Of a DNA stretch of 64,000 nucleotides, positions 10,801 to 22,453 are shown in pieces (positions within the stretch are counted from its first letter, which is position 1; every line of letters begins with the position of its first letter). A model generated the notes under the pieces. That model searched no databases and was not told the DNA's origin. It saw only the letters and a program-made list of their open reading frames with translations. Position numbers and translations under genes: made by a program. Source of the stretch: Marsupella aquatica (Eukaryota; Marchantiophyta). The stretch is from positions 19,778,001 through 19,842,000 of the forward strand of contig OZ316894.1 of assembly GCA_973895155.1 (NCBI GenBank), written 5' to 3'.

Positions 10801-13800
10801 GCACAGCGCAGATATTAAAATCTTCAGGAAGAAATTCACTCCCAAGCCTAATATTCCGAGTGATTGAAGAATTGGATGATGCAAATTTTATCTTCAGGAG
10901 CAGCCTATTATCTGGAAGACATTAGCTTCATCACCAAGACTTGAATCTTTGCAAACAAAATAGAGTCATAAGCTTACAGGCAATATGGAAAGAGAGACAG
11001 AAATTGGGATCAGTGATAGGAATCCTAGCTCACCGATATGGAAATTAACAGCCGAAGTAAACTCAAACCATCGCATCTGAGATTCATCCTTGGCATACTT
11101 CGGTAAGATGCCAAAACGAAAAGGCGTATTTTCATTGTGTATGAATGCAAATTGATCCTTTCTGATCATACCCTGAAAAGATAATGATAAAGAAACCCAA
11201 AAGTTAATAAGCCAATTACAAGATAATGTATAATTATCAAGTTAAGTTCCACGATTGTAAGACTTCGCTTTCCAAGTTCCTAGAAAATTCACATTTCAAT
11301 TCTGTTGCAGAAGTTCGGTTAAAGATACGGAAGAGAAGACTCTGTCCAACGAGTGTTTCGGCTGAAGTTAGATACCTCGGGATCGAAGTTTAGAGGGCAA
11401 TCCATGAAGACGACGTAGTCATCAGTAATGGCAAAGTCGTGCACCATTCTTGGTCCTGACAGCGTGATAGGAACGGGATCTCCCATCTTTCCATCTTTTG
11501 ATATAACATTGTATGTTAAATATGGGGGTTTCAGGACGTAGCCGTATGAAAACACCTCCCCTGGTCAAGAAAAAGTTTCATTGAGTTGAGGACCAGTGAG
11601 AATGACAATCATACAGAATGGACCTGTCGGCTATAATTATTCTAGACTATGAGGAGCCAATTAAACATATCATTACAATGGAAGTCAATCTACAATTCAA
11701 CCCCTGTATTAATGTGTTCAAGCGCCAAAACAAACCTGTGTCCGGATCAATTTTCGGGTGTGCTGTGAAGGGATGATCCAGTTTTTTGTCAAAGTCATGG
11801 CGTGAAATAGTCTCGAAGTCACCGTCCTCAAGTATCCGTATAGCATCTGTGAGGAAACAATCAGTTGAGGACCAAACACAAAAGTTAGACAATATCACCG
11901 GGAATATCACTTATTCTGTGCATAATTCTTGAGGGAATGACTGGAAGGTTTCAGAAATCAGACAAGCTAAGTACCCAAGAAAATAGAAATATCTCAAATG
12001 TTACAGATCAGGCAATTAACAGTGGGCAGGTTTGTATTTTGATTGATGGTACGTGCAACAGGGCCAATTGGGATGAAATTTCAAGTTTGGCTGTGTAAAA
12101 GCGTAGAGAAGACAGGTACTTGAACTCATACATGGCATATCTGTCTCGCTTAGAGCTAGCAGTGTCCCGTTGTGATACGACAACGAAGTATTTGCTGCAC
12201 AGAATAGAGTCATTCCACAACAACGTTGAGTCCACAAAAACTTCCTGATAGACGTATAGACGAAGTGATGCTTGCAAACAAAATTATACTGACATAACTA
12301 TAGATATTAAAGATCTATATATATATGCCAGCTGATGATTTTCGATTTGCAATCTATTATATTCTCGGAACAGATCGATAGTATGACATTAAGGGTCGAA
12401 CACTCACAATCACTTACCAGTGCCTTCTCCCTGAGATGTATCCAACGCACCCAGTTTCTCTCGGAGCGCATATATACCGACAGTAATAAGTGCTTTAAAG
12501 CCAACCAGATCTCCACTCTGCAAGATTGAAGCAATCAACCGGATTTGAGCAAGTTGATTTTTCAATTATCGATGAATTGAACAGGTTCAAGGGATTTTGG
12601 TGGGCGAAATCGAAGATCCGAGTGTCAAGATTGAGAAGGAGATAGGAACAAACCCTCCTGAACTTCGGAGCACCCCAATACTCCTCCTGCATCAATCGCG
12701 ATGTCCTCACATAGCGACAAGCGTATGTCACCTCTCCGTCCTTGATTTTGACGCCATGCAACATTCTGGAATCAAAATATGATCCAAACTAAATACTGAG
12801 ACACAAACATCTTTAAGCATAGACCAAATTGGAATAAGATTGCTGGACGTTTTAGCAGTAGCAGAGACCGTTTAGAAGTAACACAGATGCAACAGAGAAG
12901 TGTTGACTCTCGGACTACATTCCGTCAAGGACTACTGCTTTTGTGATCATGGCTTGAGCTACAAAACTATGGTTGTTCAAATGATAAACATACCCGTCTC
13001 CATCAAACCTGCAGAACACAAAGAAAGAAAAACAGAGTAAATAATCAGGGATTACAAGTTCAACATGTCGGAAAGTATGTGATTGGCACGCAGAACTTAT
13101 TTTCCTGTCACCATGAACAAAACAGACTTCCTATCTCGTTAACAAATTAATCTGACAACGTGACGAGCGAAGAAGAGGACACAAACGCATAGAACGAATT
13201 GTCGAACCAGGCCACTATTCAATTATTCCAGTTTTTCGCGAGAATATCATCATCAACGTGTCTACAGAGATCAGTAATTCAAGCGTTCACCCTCTTGAAA
13301 TTCTCGCAGTATCTGTTTTGAACGGTAGAATGAATAGTGAGTTAGAGGCCGCGCGTCAATTACCAGTGATATTTCGCCACGGGCATGAGCTTCGGATTTG
13401 GTCCCACTCGAATGAACTCGCCATTCAAACATTCCTGTACGTGAGACACCCTTAGATGGCGCTTCTGGATCTCTCTAATCTTTAATTGGAAGGTAAAATG
13501 CGAACAATAAACTCCCGAAGAACGGAACGTTTTGGTGGCAGAAAGTTGAATTATTACTCACAGGGAGGTGGCCCTTCACTGTCAGAACACGCTGAGGTGC
13601 AGACTCCTCCACCGGTGCGTAATTGCCAAGCATATAGAAATTGGTTGGCTTTTCGTAACCATAGCAAGCCCGTAGCATGGCATATTCGAGTGCGTCACAA
13701 AATAGATTCGATACAGAAGCGTAGAAAGGAAACGTGACCTTCTGGCGGTCAACATGCTCCTTGGGTTCAGGCTTAGTAGTGGGCAACTTCAAGGGCTGGA

Positions 13801-14188
13801 GAAGGTCCAGGGTGTGAGTTTTTCTAGAAGCTTCACGCAATTGTCGACCTGCATATATACAATTCTGTTAAATAGTGATTCTACATCCGGACGATCCCCA
13901 AAATGCATCAAAGACAGCAGGAAAACCATCACATGTAGTTAGAGATCGGAGCAAAGTCTCACCGATAGTTTTCACTACACTAACGGGACCAATTTTCGTA
14001 GATTTCTGTGCACATCTTACGGAGAGTTTTGGCACTTTGGGCGATGGTGTTAATCCATTCGACTGGGTTGTCCCACGGCGATAGAGGAGGAGTTTTCCTT
14101 CATCACATCGTAGACTTCCAGTGGGGAAATCACCACAAAACGAAGTTGAGGGCAAGCCTGCGACACGGGCAGCTATTGCTCCTGCCAT
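7816..14188 (-). CDS. CCD1: carotenoid 9,10(9',10')-cleavage dioxygenase, CCD1 type, 16 exons
   Basis: A non-heme Fe(II) enzyme of the RPE65/NCED family, expected to cleave carotenoids at the 9,10 bonds to C13 ketones such as beta-ionone. Exons (minus): 14188-13963, 13848-13562, 13434-13364, 13008-12994, 12765-12654, 12517-12418, 12194-12132, 11846-11736, 11560-11376, 11172-11034, 10789-10696, 10331-10305, 10236-10135, 9843-9592, 8209-8098, 7842-7816. All junctions keep frame and give 640 residues. The four iron-ligand histidines are present: His321 (TAHPK), His369 (MVHDF), His435 (NFHIANGW) and His626 (PYGFHSVF). The last exon encodes EQLRLQKH, matching the short CCD1 tail. Compared with the usual ~540 residues there are about 100 extra at the N terminus, Ser/Arg-rich and transit-peptide-like. 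An in-frame ATG at 14290 would add 34 more. The acceptor of the 27-base exon 12 (CACAAG) is weak, so that junction is the least certain. Confidence 0.93.
8415..8431 (+). repeat. 17-base G run in a CCD1 intron
   Basis: An uninterrupted run of 17 G (C on the coding strand) sits in the 1.4-kb intron between CCD1 exons 14 and 15. It could be a polymorphic mononucleotide tract or an assembly-sensitive site. Confidence 0.8.
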
Positions 14189-14530
14189 AATTTCTGTCCG
14201 AACAGTACCCGCCCCAAAGTAATTTGCGCTCGAAAATCTGGGGCTGATCTCCTTCCTACTTTGCCATGATGGCCAATGAAGTGAGCCCAAATTATCGTTT
14301 TTTTATCCTTTTGCATGTACTGTCAGCTCATGCTGCAACGTAACATGAACCCAGTGGAGTACCTCTGATCGCATCGCATTGCATACGAGCGGACTATGTA
14401 TGTAGCGGGAGCAGTAGAGTGTTTAGCACACGAACGAAGGGTCCTGTGATGAGATTTCCACGGTCGCTAGAACGTCAGGTGCCGTGGCCTTCGGGCTCCT
14501 AGATGTCTCACTTGGTATCGTGTTGGTCTG

Positions 14531-14542
14531 TATATATATATA
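14531..14542 (-). promoter_or_regulatory. TATA box of the CCD1 gene
   Basis: An alternating TATATATATATA lies about 240 bases upstream of the first in-frame ATG (14290) and about 340 upstream of the chosen ATG (14188). It could be a simple repeat, but its position suits the promoter. Confidence 0.4.
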
Positions 14543-15301
14543 GTGCGGCATGTTGGTGACTTGTACGCTACTTGCGTGATGCTGTTTCTCATTGGCTTTC
14601 AATTCACGTGATTGATTCTCCTGTTGCAAACAAAAAACAGGAGACTCGACTAGCTTGTGGAGAGTGAATCCTAGCTACAAAATCTCTAGGATTACGAAGC
14701 AAAAACGATTTGATTTCGGAATGACGGTACCAAAACGCACTTCATGAAGTAAAGATTCTACACAAGTTGCTAGAGATCTGACTCTTCTGTGGGCCTCCCT
14801 CGATGTAAGAATGATTTTAGGATAATATTGCTATAATACTACGGTAGCCCTGACCGCTTCGAATCCTTCGATGTAAGCCTGAGTTTTACTATTGTTAGTG
14901 GAGCTCTGACTCTGCTGTTTCGAGTACGTTACACACAACACAGCCCAATTGTCAATTATCCTTCAATCCCTCTTTCTATCCGTCAGTACTTTTCTCCAAG
15001 CTTAGTCAGATCCTGTTGAGTCCACACTTTACAGACTTAGCTTATTGGCTTGTGGTTTCGTAACGGAGTGACTTACCTAACAGCACATGTGACCAGCTTT
15101 CCCAAACGAAATCAATGCTTGTCTCGGCAGGGTAGAGTTGTTGGAGCAAGGCAAGGAGATCGAGTAAAGGCGGCATTCGGGCAGGCAAGGTGATAGAAAT
15201 GAGTTGGACGGCCAGATTTGGACATGGAACGAAGATTCCTGGCTTGCTCTTTGCTCTGATTCGATATTTCAAATTGGGGTATTGGGGATAACCATGGTCA
15301 A

Positions 15302-15739
15302 GTGTTAATCCTAGCTGGCTTTGGTTGTCATATTGGCAAACTGGGCATAATCATGCTGAAGTGTTACTCCTAGCTGGCTTTGGTTGTCATATTGGCAAAC
15401 TGGGCATAATCATGCTGAAGTGTTACTCCTAGCTGGCTTTGGTCAGTTGGCCTGGGGATGAGCCTAGAGTGGACAAGGTCCCAGGTTCAAGGACAGGAGG
15501 GTATGTATGTGTGGTGGGGTGTAGTGGTGGGAGTCCTGGTTTCTTCTTAGTGGTCCGTTTTGGGGTCCTGGTTCAACCCGTGTTACTCCTAGCTGGCTTT
15601 GGTCAGTTGGCCTGGGGATGAGCCTAGAGTGGACAAGGTCCCAGGTTCAAGGACAGGAGGGTATGTATGTGTGGTGGGGTGTAGTGGTGGGAGTCCTGGT
15701 TTCTTCTTAGTGGTCCGTTTTGGGGTCCTGGTTCAACCC
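15302..15739 (+). repeat. nested tandem repeat with tRNA-like body
   Basis: Two 59-base units start at 15302 and 15361, followed by two 160-base units at 15420 and 15580. All begin with the same 24-base head (GTGTTACTCCTAGCTGGCTT...). The 160-base units are essentially identical. Inside each is a tRNA-like order: TTGGCCTGGGGATGAGC (A-box-like), then GGTCCCAGGTTCAAGGAC (B-box-like). The unit could therefore derive from a tRNA-related SINE. Confidence 0.7.
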
Positions 15740-17146
15740 TCTCCTGCTGGTTTAGGTCCCTATCAGATTCCTGGGTACTGTCTCCTTGTAGCTGCCTTAC
15801 ATAGAATCACATGCTCAGGAGCAATACATTGCTGGTCTAGGTCCCTATCAAATTCTAAGGTATTGTCCCCTTGTGGCTGCCTTACATAGAATTGCATGCT
15901 CAGGAGCAATTTGTCTATCATATATTAATCCTCTGTTGGATGGGTCTGCTTGGCTCTCAAGGCGAAAAGTGTAGTTTTAACTACAGAGAGCTACTGTAGG
16001 AGGTCCACTTGAAAGCCATTGGTGTACAGTTCTAACTGTTGGCCAATGTTGAATCACGTCTGAAATTAGGACTCTTGTGCATAAGAATGCAAAATTTGCA
16101 TGATTTTGGTTGCTCTTCTTTTGTTCTTCACTGTAGGGTCATTGTAGCATGTGAGGAAACAGTAAAAGTTTTACAGGCATGTGCAAATTTTTTCCTCACA
16201 TGACCCCTAATTTTTCTATATCCAACTGACTCGCTAGTTACAACAACCTGGTTGATAACATACATTTTTGGGACTCCACTTTTTGCTAGGGAACTTGCTA
16301 GCCATCTGGAATCATAAAAAACACAAAAAATATAAAAGACAGCAAAAAGCAGAAAAAAATTAAAATTACTAGTGTCTGGCTAACAACACTCTCTTCCCTA
16401 ACAAACTTCCTGTTTGCCCACATTATACAATACCTCTTCAGTGCATAACTTTTCTTGGTCATGTACTGTGTGGACTCACTACCTGACTACTGTAGCTTCT
16501 GAAGCCGTATTGATCTCCATTGTAAGGTCAGCCCCATATAGTGCTTGCAAATTCTGAGATTCAACTTGTCTGTTGAAAGAACTGATGGACAAGTTGTTGT
16601 GTTGTCAGACACGACAACTTATTATTTGTTTCGTTGGCTCCAAGAGGGGTCATCTGTCGCATATTTGCCAATATTCCCCAGCCGGCCCCAAACTTTCCCG
16701 ACCCTCTCCCGGCCCAGTCCCGAACTTTCCCGACCCCCTCCCGGCCCGGTCCCGGACTCCCCCAGTTGGTGGGGCTGGGACAACTGGGTGTGACAAATTT
16801 CATTTGTCAGGGTCCAGACCCATTGTTTGTCGGACAAGTCCAAACCGGGGGAAAGCCTGTAGGCTCAACATTCAACCCCAACTCAACCAATAACCTTAAC
16901 CATGTGTTACGTTGAGGCTCAAACTACCCACAATTGAAGGCAGGTGGGGTATACACTTTGAAACTAGGGTGAGGCAGGTCAAGGCTTTCCCTTCAGCCCC
17001 TTATTTTTTAGATGGATAACTTGGTCCCTTAACTAAGCTGGGTTACCTACTAACTTACCCTAAACCCACAACTGAGGTCCCCTCCCTTCTGAGTCTTTCA
17101 AACTTGTCTGCATGTCTTTCACCCCTCTTCAGTCTTTCAAATTTGA

Positions 17147-17330
17147 GAATATCTTTCACCAATCTTGACTCTTTCCAAGAGTCTTTCCAAGTAATGTAGG
17201 AATCAATGTGTTTCACCACTATTGATTCTTTAATTTGTGAATATCTTTCACCACTCTCGAGTCCTTCCAAGAGTCTTTCCAAGTAACGTGTGAATCAATG
17301 TGTTTCACCACTATTGATTCTTTCAAACGT
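17147..17330 (+). repeat. 92-bp tandem repeat
   Basis: Two copies of about 92 bases, beginning GAATATCTTTCACC at 17147 and 17239, share CCAAGAGTCTTTCCAAGTAA and ATCAATGTGTTTCACCACTA. A related fragment (GTCTTTCACCTCTCGAGTCT) lies at about 20160. Confidence 0.75.
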
Positions 17331-20300
17331 AGGAGAAAGGACGACTGCAGGACAACGGGAACCTGCGAATTTGAAGTCTCAAAGCTCGAAACCAATTTGA
17401 TCAGTCGGGAGTGAAGCGAATTCAGCAGCGATCAGAAGTGGCGAGGTTGAAGGAATCAAATAATGAAGCTAAAGCAGAGTCACAAATCAAAGAAGATTGT
17501 GAGAAGGGACATCAGTGTTTCGATGGCAGCTGGATACTCGCAGCAGCTAAACGCTGCAGCAATTGAACAAAGATCGGTGGGATAGACTGCAGCGCTAGCT
17601 CTGAGTAATTTGAGTCTATCCCACCGATTTAAAGCTGAAGCATGCGTCTACAAAAGGCATCTACAAAAGTTGGTTGCAGCCTGAAATTGACGGAGAAATA
17701 ATTCTGAAAGAGAATCAAGAGCTGCTGAGGGATTTGATTTGACACGTAGCTGGAGACAGGAGGATTACGGATGCAATAGAGGCGAGTTGGGAGTGCTGCA
17801 GCGAATCAAATCAAAGGTCACTAAACAGAAATTTAGGAAGGGCAGAGTGAAATGGAGATCTGCTGAAGGAAGAATTGCAACCAAAATTGGCAGAAAACTT
17901 GAATTTCAGGGCCGCAGGGCGCTGCAGATCGCAATCAGTGATGGTGCAGTTGGACAGATCAATCTCATGTCCTCTGATGGAGCACTTGGAATCATCGGTC
18001 ACGATGTGCATGAACTGTCGGTTTTCATATGAGTTAATTCACCTTGTCGATGATTGTGCATCATCCTATTCTTCCCTATGAATCTTTACAATCACATTTG
18101 AGACCATCAGCGGTTCCGGCCTGTTCAAGTTAAGAATCTATGCAACAGAATCTAGTCGAAAATTCACGAATGAAGGCTAATGGTGACACTCATGTGTCCA
18201 TCCGTCCGATCATTGTGTTGGGTCACGAGCAGTGCTGCATTAAACACCACTGGTGTGGGCCCCATGGCCTAGCTCAGGCTCAAGCCCATTGGACATGGGG
18301 GCTGAAAGGTCTCATTTGTCCCATGCTAAGGCGTGTTCCTGCCAGTTGCCTACCAACTGTTTTTTTGAGTGTACGCAACCAACTTTTGTAGGTGGCTTTT
18401 TAGACTGCGCCTGAGGCTGGTCTAAACTGGGTTCCCATCCCGAAAAACAGGGCAACGCAAACAACGGTGGGCAATCACACAACCTATTTTGACATAGTGG
18501 AGGCAGCCCTAGACTAGGCTTTGATATAAAATGCACGGCACACACTGGCGTGCATCCAAAGGTAAGCATTCACACTCAACCTTTTTACACCGCTGAGCTT
18601 AATTTTGCTCGGCTTAGCTCTACCGTAGCCTTGCACAAAATTGGTTCCCTATCGTCATTGTCTCTCTGTGTTCTTAGGACGTGAAGAGTTCCATTCCAAT
18701 TGCCAATGCTCCTGAAAGATGCGACGCAGTGTTCACAGGATGCACTCTTCCCGAAAGTCGGCTACAGGAGATTTCACGTCATTTTCCTGCTGGATTTGTT
18801 TGAGGATCTTCCTGCGTGGCTAAAACAAATTAAAAGAGTCAGCACAACTGGATCGGCGTCTTAATGGAATTTTGTTGGAAATTCGAGGGAAAACAAGCAG
18901 ATTGAATGATGATAAAGTAAGGTTCAGTTATAGTTAGTAGCTAGATGAATCACTTACAGTAAAACCTCAGAAAGGTTATCTGCCTCGATCACTTGGGCCT
19001 AGCTCCCGAGATCATCCGATTCGGAAAAATTACACTAGTGGAAACTTATATGTGTCTACTTCAATTGTCGGAGAGGAGCTTAATCCCGCACAATCGAGGA
19101 GCACCTTGTCAGATTCTCCTGCTGGGGAAATGTCGAGGTTAAACTCAACTTGTTCGATAAAAAATGTAGGTCAACTCTGTCCTCGTCTAATCCCGACTCT
19201 TGAGTTTTGATCTGTCGTCAAGCTTGAGCAGAATAAATCGAAGATTGCATGCCACCTCTTCGATCTGCTTGCAAGTGTGCCCGCAAGTGTGTTGAAACGG
19301 ATTCTGGATTCTTTATTATCCTGATTAGTTTGATAATCATTTTAGATTCGCCGGGGCGGCACTTTCGACTCACTTTGGACCCCCCGACTTTGGACACACT
19401 TCAAAGCGAGGAGAGTACGTTGCAGTGACCTCTGATTTTAGAGCAGTCCAGACTCGAGATATACTGTACCTTGTTCGATACTCGATTCCTCCGCATTTGA
19501 TTCCTCCGTTTTTTATTCCTCCGGCTGACGAACTTTGAGGTCAAGCTTATTCACTGTTTATCCTAATCTATAGCTATGCCAAATTTGATCGCACTGTTGC
19601 TAGATTTCCGAGACGCACAGAAGGTATGCACACATATCGGCAGACAGATATTCCGGAGACAATATACAGCATTGAACATCTGTCGGTTAATAAGTCCTGC
19701 CTAAAAGTAGATCCAACCGTAACTAATATAACCTCATTCAAGGGAAAATAATTCATCCTGGCCATTCAATTGAAACACTGAAAGAGCAATATGGCTGAAT
19801 CAAGTAAAAAGTCGCATCATACTTTAAGAATAATCTTGTCGGAGTGCAAAAGCTGACTCATACCTAGACTCAAAAGCATATATACTCATACCCTTCAATT
19901 GTGAAGGGTCTCAATTGACTGCGGTAGTTGTCTGAATCTGAGAGTGCAAAAGTTGGCTCAGATTCAGACCACTCTTTCCTGTCTAGATTAATTGCGGGAC
20001 TGCAGAGCTGAGTCGATAGCTGAGTCTGAATCAGAGTGCATGAGCTGGCTCAGATCCAACCACTTCTTCGGGTTTACGGTGTATTGAGTGCTAGCTCGAC
20101 TCCGTCCAATCACCTATGTAATAACGAGGGCTTGGAGGTGAAATAATTACTCTTGAATGTCTTTCACCTCTCGAGTCTTTCAAACTTGTGTCTCGATTAA
20201 CAACAATGACGTTACTGCGATCCATACGTGGATGGAAGATGCAAAGTTTCGCACTTTGCGGAGACGGATGCATCATCGATCTCCAAGTGAAGCAGCCAAG

Positions 20301-20461
20301 TTCGTTTGATTCGAGCTGACGGCCGGAATGAACGACATTTGGAATTGTCTGCTCGCGTCGACCGAGGCTAGAAGCACTGGATTGAATTTCTCATTAGCCA
20401 AGTTCAAAACAATTAGGCATTCTGTGTCCTCTGTTTTGTGATGTTGTACTGCTGTCTCATG

Positions 20462-20910
20462 CATGCTCAGCCTTCAATATATCCGGATCCGGAATCTTGG
20501 GTTTCAATTTCAGCTCTGCTATACAGGAGAGCGTTCGATTTACTCTAATTGTCTGCTTAGACTGGCCCACCTGATTGGCATGATGATCGATCCTTGCTCG
20601 ATTCTGTGGCCCAGGTTCTCATGCTTGCTCAGCCTAGCTTCCGGATCCGGAATCTTGGGCTTCAGTTTCAGCTCTGCTTTGTTGGAGAGCCTTCGACTTA
20701 CTCTAACTCCATGCAAGAAGGCTCAGCGTAGACTGTGGCCCATCTGAAGCGCATGAGCTCCATTGATCGATCCTTGCTCGATTCTGTGGCCCACTATCCA
20801 ATCGCACCCCCTCCGTGCGGCCCATCTGAAGGGCATGATCGAGCTCCATTGATCGATCCTTGCTCGATTCTGTGGCCCACTATCGAATCGCACCCCCTCC
20901 GTACGATCCT
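20462..20910 (+). repeat. local direct duplications
   Basis: A block containing CCGGATCCGGAATCTTGGG occurs at 20483 and 20641 (spacing 158). A block containing GATCGATCCTTGCTCGATTC occurs at 20585, 20765 and 20851. The copies are diverged, pointing to old stepwise duplication. No coding function is visible. Confidence 0.7.
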
Positions 20911-22453
20911 GTCGAATGTTTCAGATGGCTTTCTGCCTTACTTTACGGGTGATCGATTCCGATCGAGCCTTTTTCTGGTCTCCTCTGGGCCCTCCGTTTT
21001 CATGGGGACCTTTTCACCATGGACCAATACGAGGACGAACACTGAGAATTATGGACCGTGAATTGTCGGTGAAGTGTCGCGCTTGGCCCCACCAAAAAAC
21101 GCATTTTTTTTTCTTTTCACATTGGTAGCTGTAGCTTTGATCACGGGCAGTCTAAAACAGCGATTATGATCATCGGATGACAATGCTGCGGCACGCATAT
21201 ATTCGACGACATGTCGAGGATCATGTCAACTTTTGGCTCCGGGACGTAGCCTACAGATTCGTTTCTCAGGTGATCTATCCAAGAGTGAACACGCAGTGAC
21301 GTCAACTGGAGATTGCAAACCGGCCATTTCAGCAGGACACCGAGAACAATTGATGCACGACGTACCCATCACGTGCATCGCCGGTTAGCAATAACTCAGC
21401 GATGCGAATTAAGTGTGCCCGCTACGGCAGTCGTCAAATTCACCACAATCAACGTTTGAATTACCCGTCAGAAAATTAAATAAATTAGAATTTAGAGATC
21501 CGAAGGCGAGCTACTGAGGTCGGAACGGCTTGATCGATGTACGTAGCTGGCCCGGTTGAAGTCTCTGATCAAACTAAGAATCAAAGGTTGGCTGGCCATC
21601 GACATTATTATCTAAAAGACTTCAACAGTTGATCAGGGTAATTAACTCCAAAAAGTTTTAGCTCGGTGATCGAATAGGAGCAACAGTTCTCGTCCATATG
21701 CACTGGACTATTGTAGGCATTGGGCTACGGTAGGCAAAGAGTAAATCATCCCTCAAATTAAATGGTGCTTCGGCGCCCTGGCTCATCTGCAACGTCAATA
21801 CTAGAATGAATTTGAATTGGCGGGACTGGGCATTCGATCGAGTTACAGTAAATCACTGAAGTGGTCATGTTGTACTCAGGTTTCTGAATTTCTAACTTGG
21901 ACACTGACTTTGATTCGAGTCGTTGAAGAACCAGGTAAGTACAGTGGTCCAAAGATTGTCCGTAGATCTTGGCTTTATCAATGAATATTTCCTACAACAA
22001 TTGAAGTAATAATTATGTGGCTAGTCCGCGTCAACGTGAAATTGTACGTTCAAGCGTTTCGTCCTGCAAATTGCAAATTGTGTCTGCCTCGTCCGCTGAA
22101 AAGTCACATTGATCGCGATATCGTGTACTCCATGCTTTGGCCTTGTCAGGACTAAAGTATCAAGTGGCTTGGTATACCTCAGTCCCCCAACAACCGAGAA
22201 TCAACCTATTTGAGACAAGGTTAAATTGTAAATCACATTGAAATAGAAGATATGTATTGATTCGAAAGAATTTTGACATATTGAGTTAAAAGAGTCAGTT
22301 GTTTCTTTTCTTCTGTCAATCATCATGGTGGCCTGGCTATTTTAAAGAAAAAGAGTATTTTCTGCATCACAATGTTACTTTCAAGAAAAGGCATCTAAAG
22401 TAACGAGAAGTCTTACTATGACGCCAACGCGTTCACTTGGCATCCATAACAAA

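Larger units (their letters stand above)
14543..22453. other. gene-less, repeat-rich spacer
   Basis: I found no gene that I can support. The stretch contains nested tandem repeats at 15.3-15.7 kb, a 92-bp tandem repeat at 17.15-17.33 kb, a GC-rich low-complexity patch near 16.68-16.79 kb (repeats of CCCGACC/CCCGGCCC), and dispersed duplications at 20.46-20.91 kb. A minus-strand frame at 15042-15272 looks protein-like (Leu/Pro-rich) but has no recognisable identity or splice partners. Confidence 0.5.

Noticed and set aside
18957-19470. pogo-like element bounded by TA-CAGTA ends
   Set aside because: The left end is suggestive (CAGTAAAACCTC) but the best right end matches it only weakly; the borders cannot be supported.
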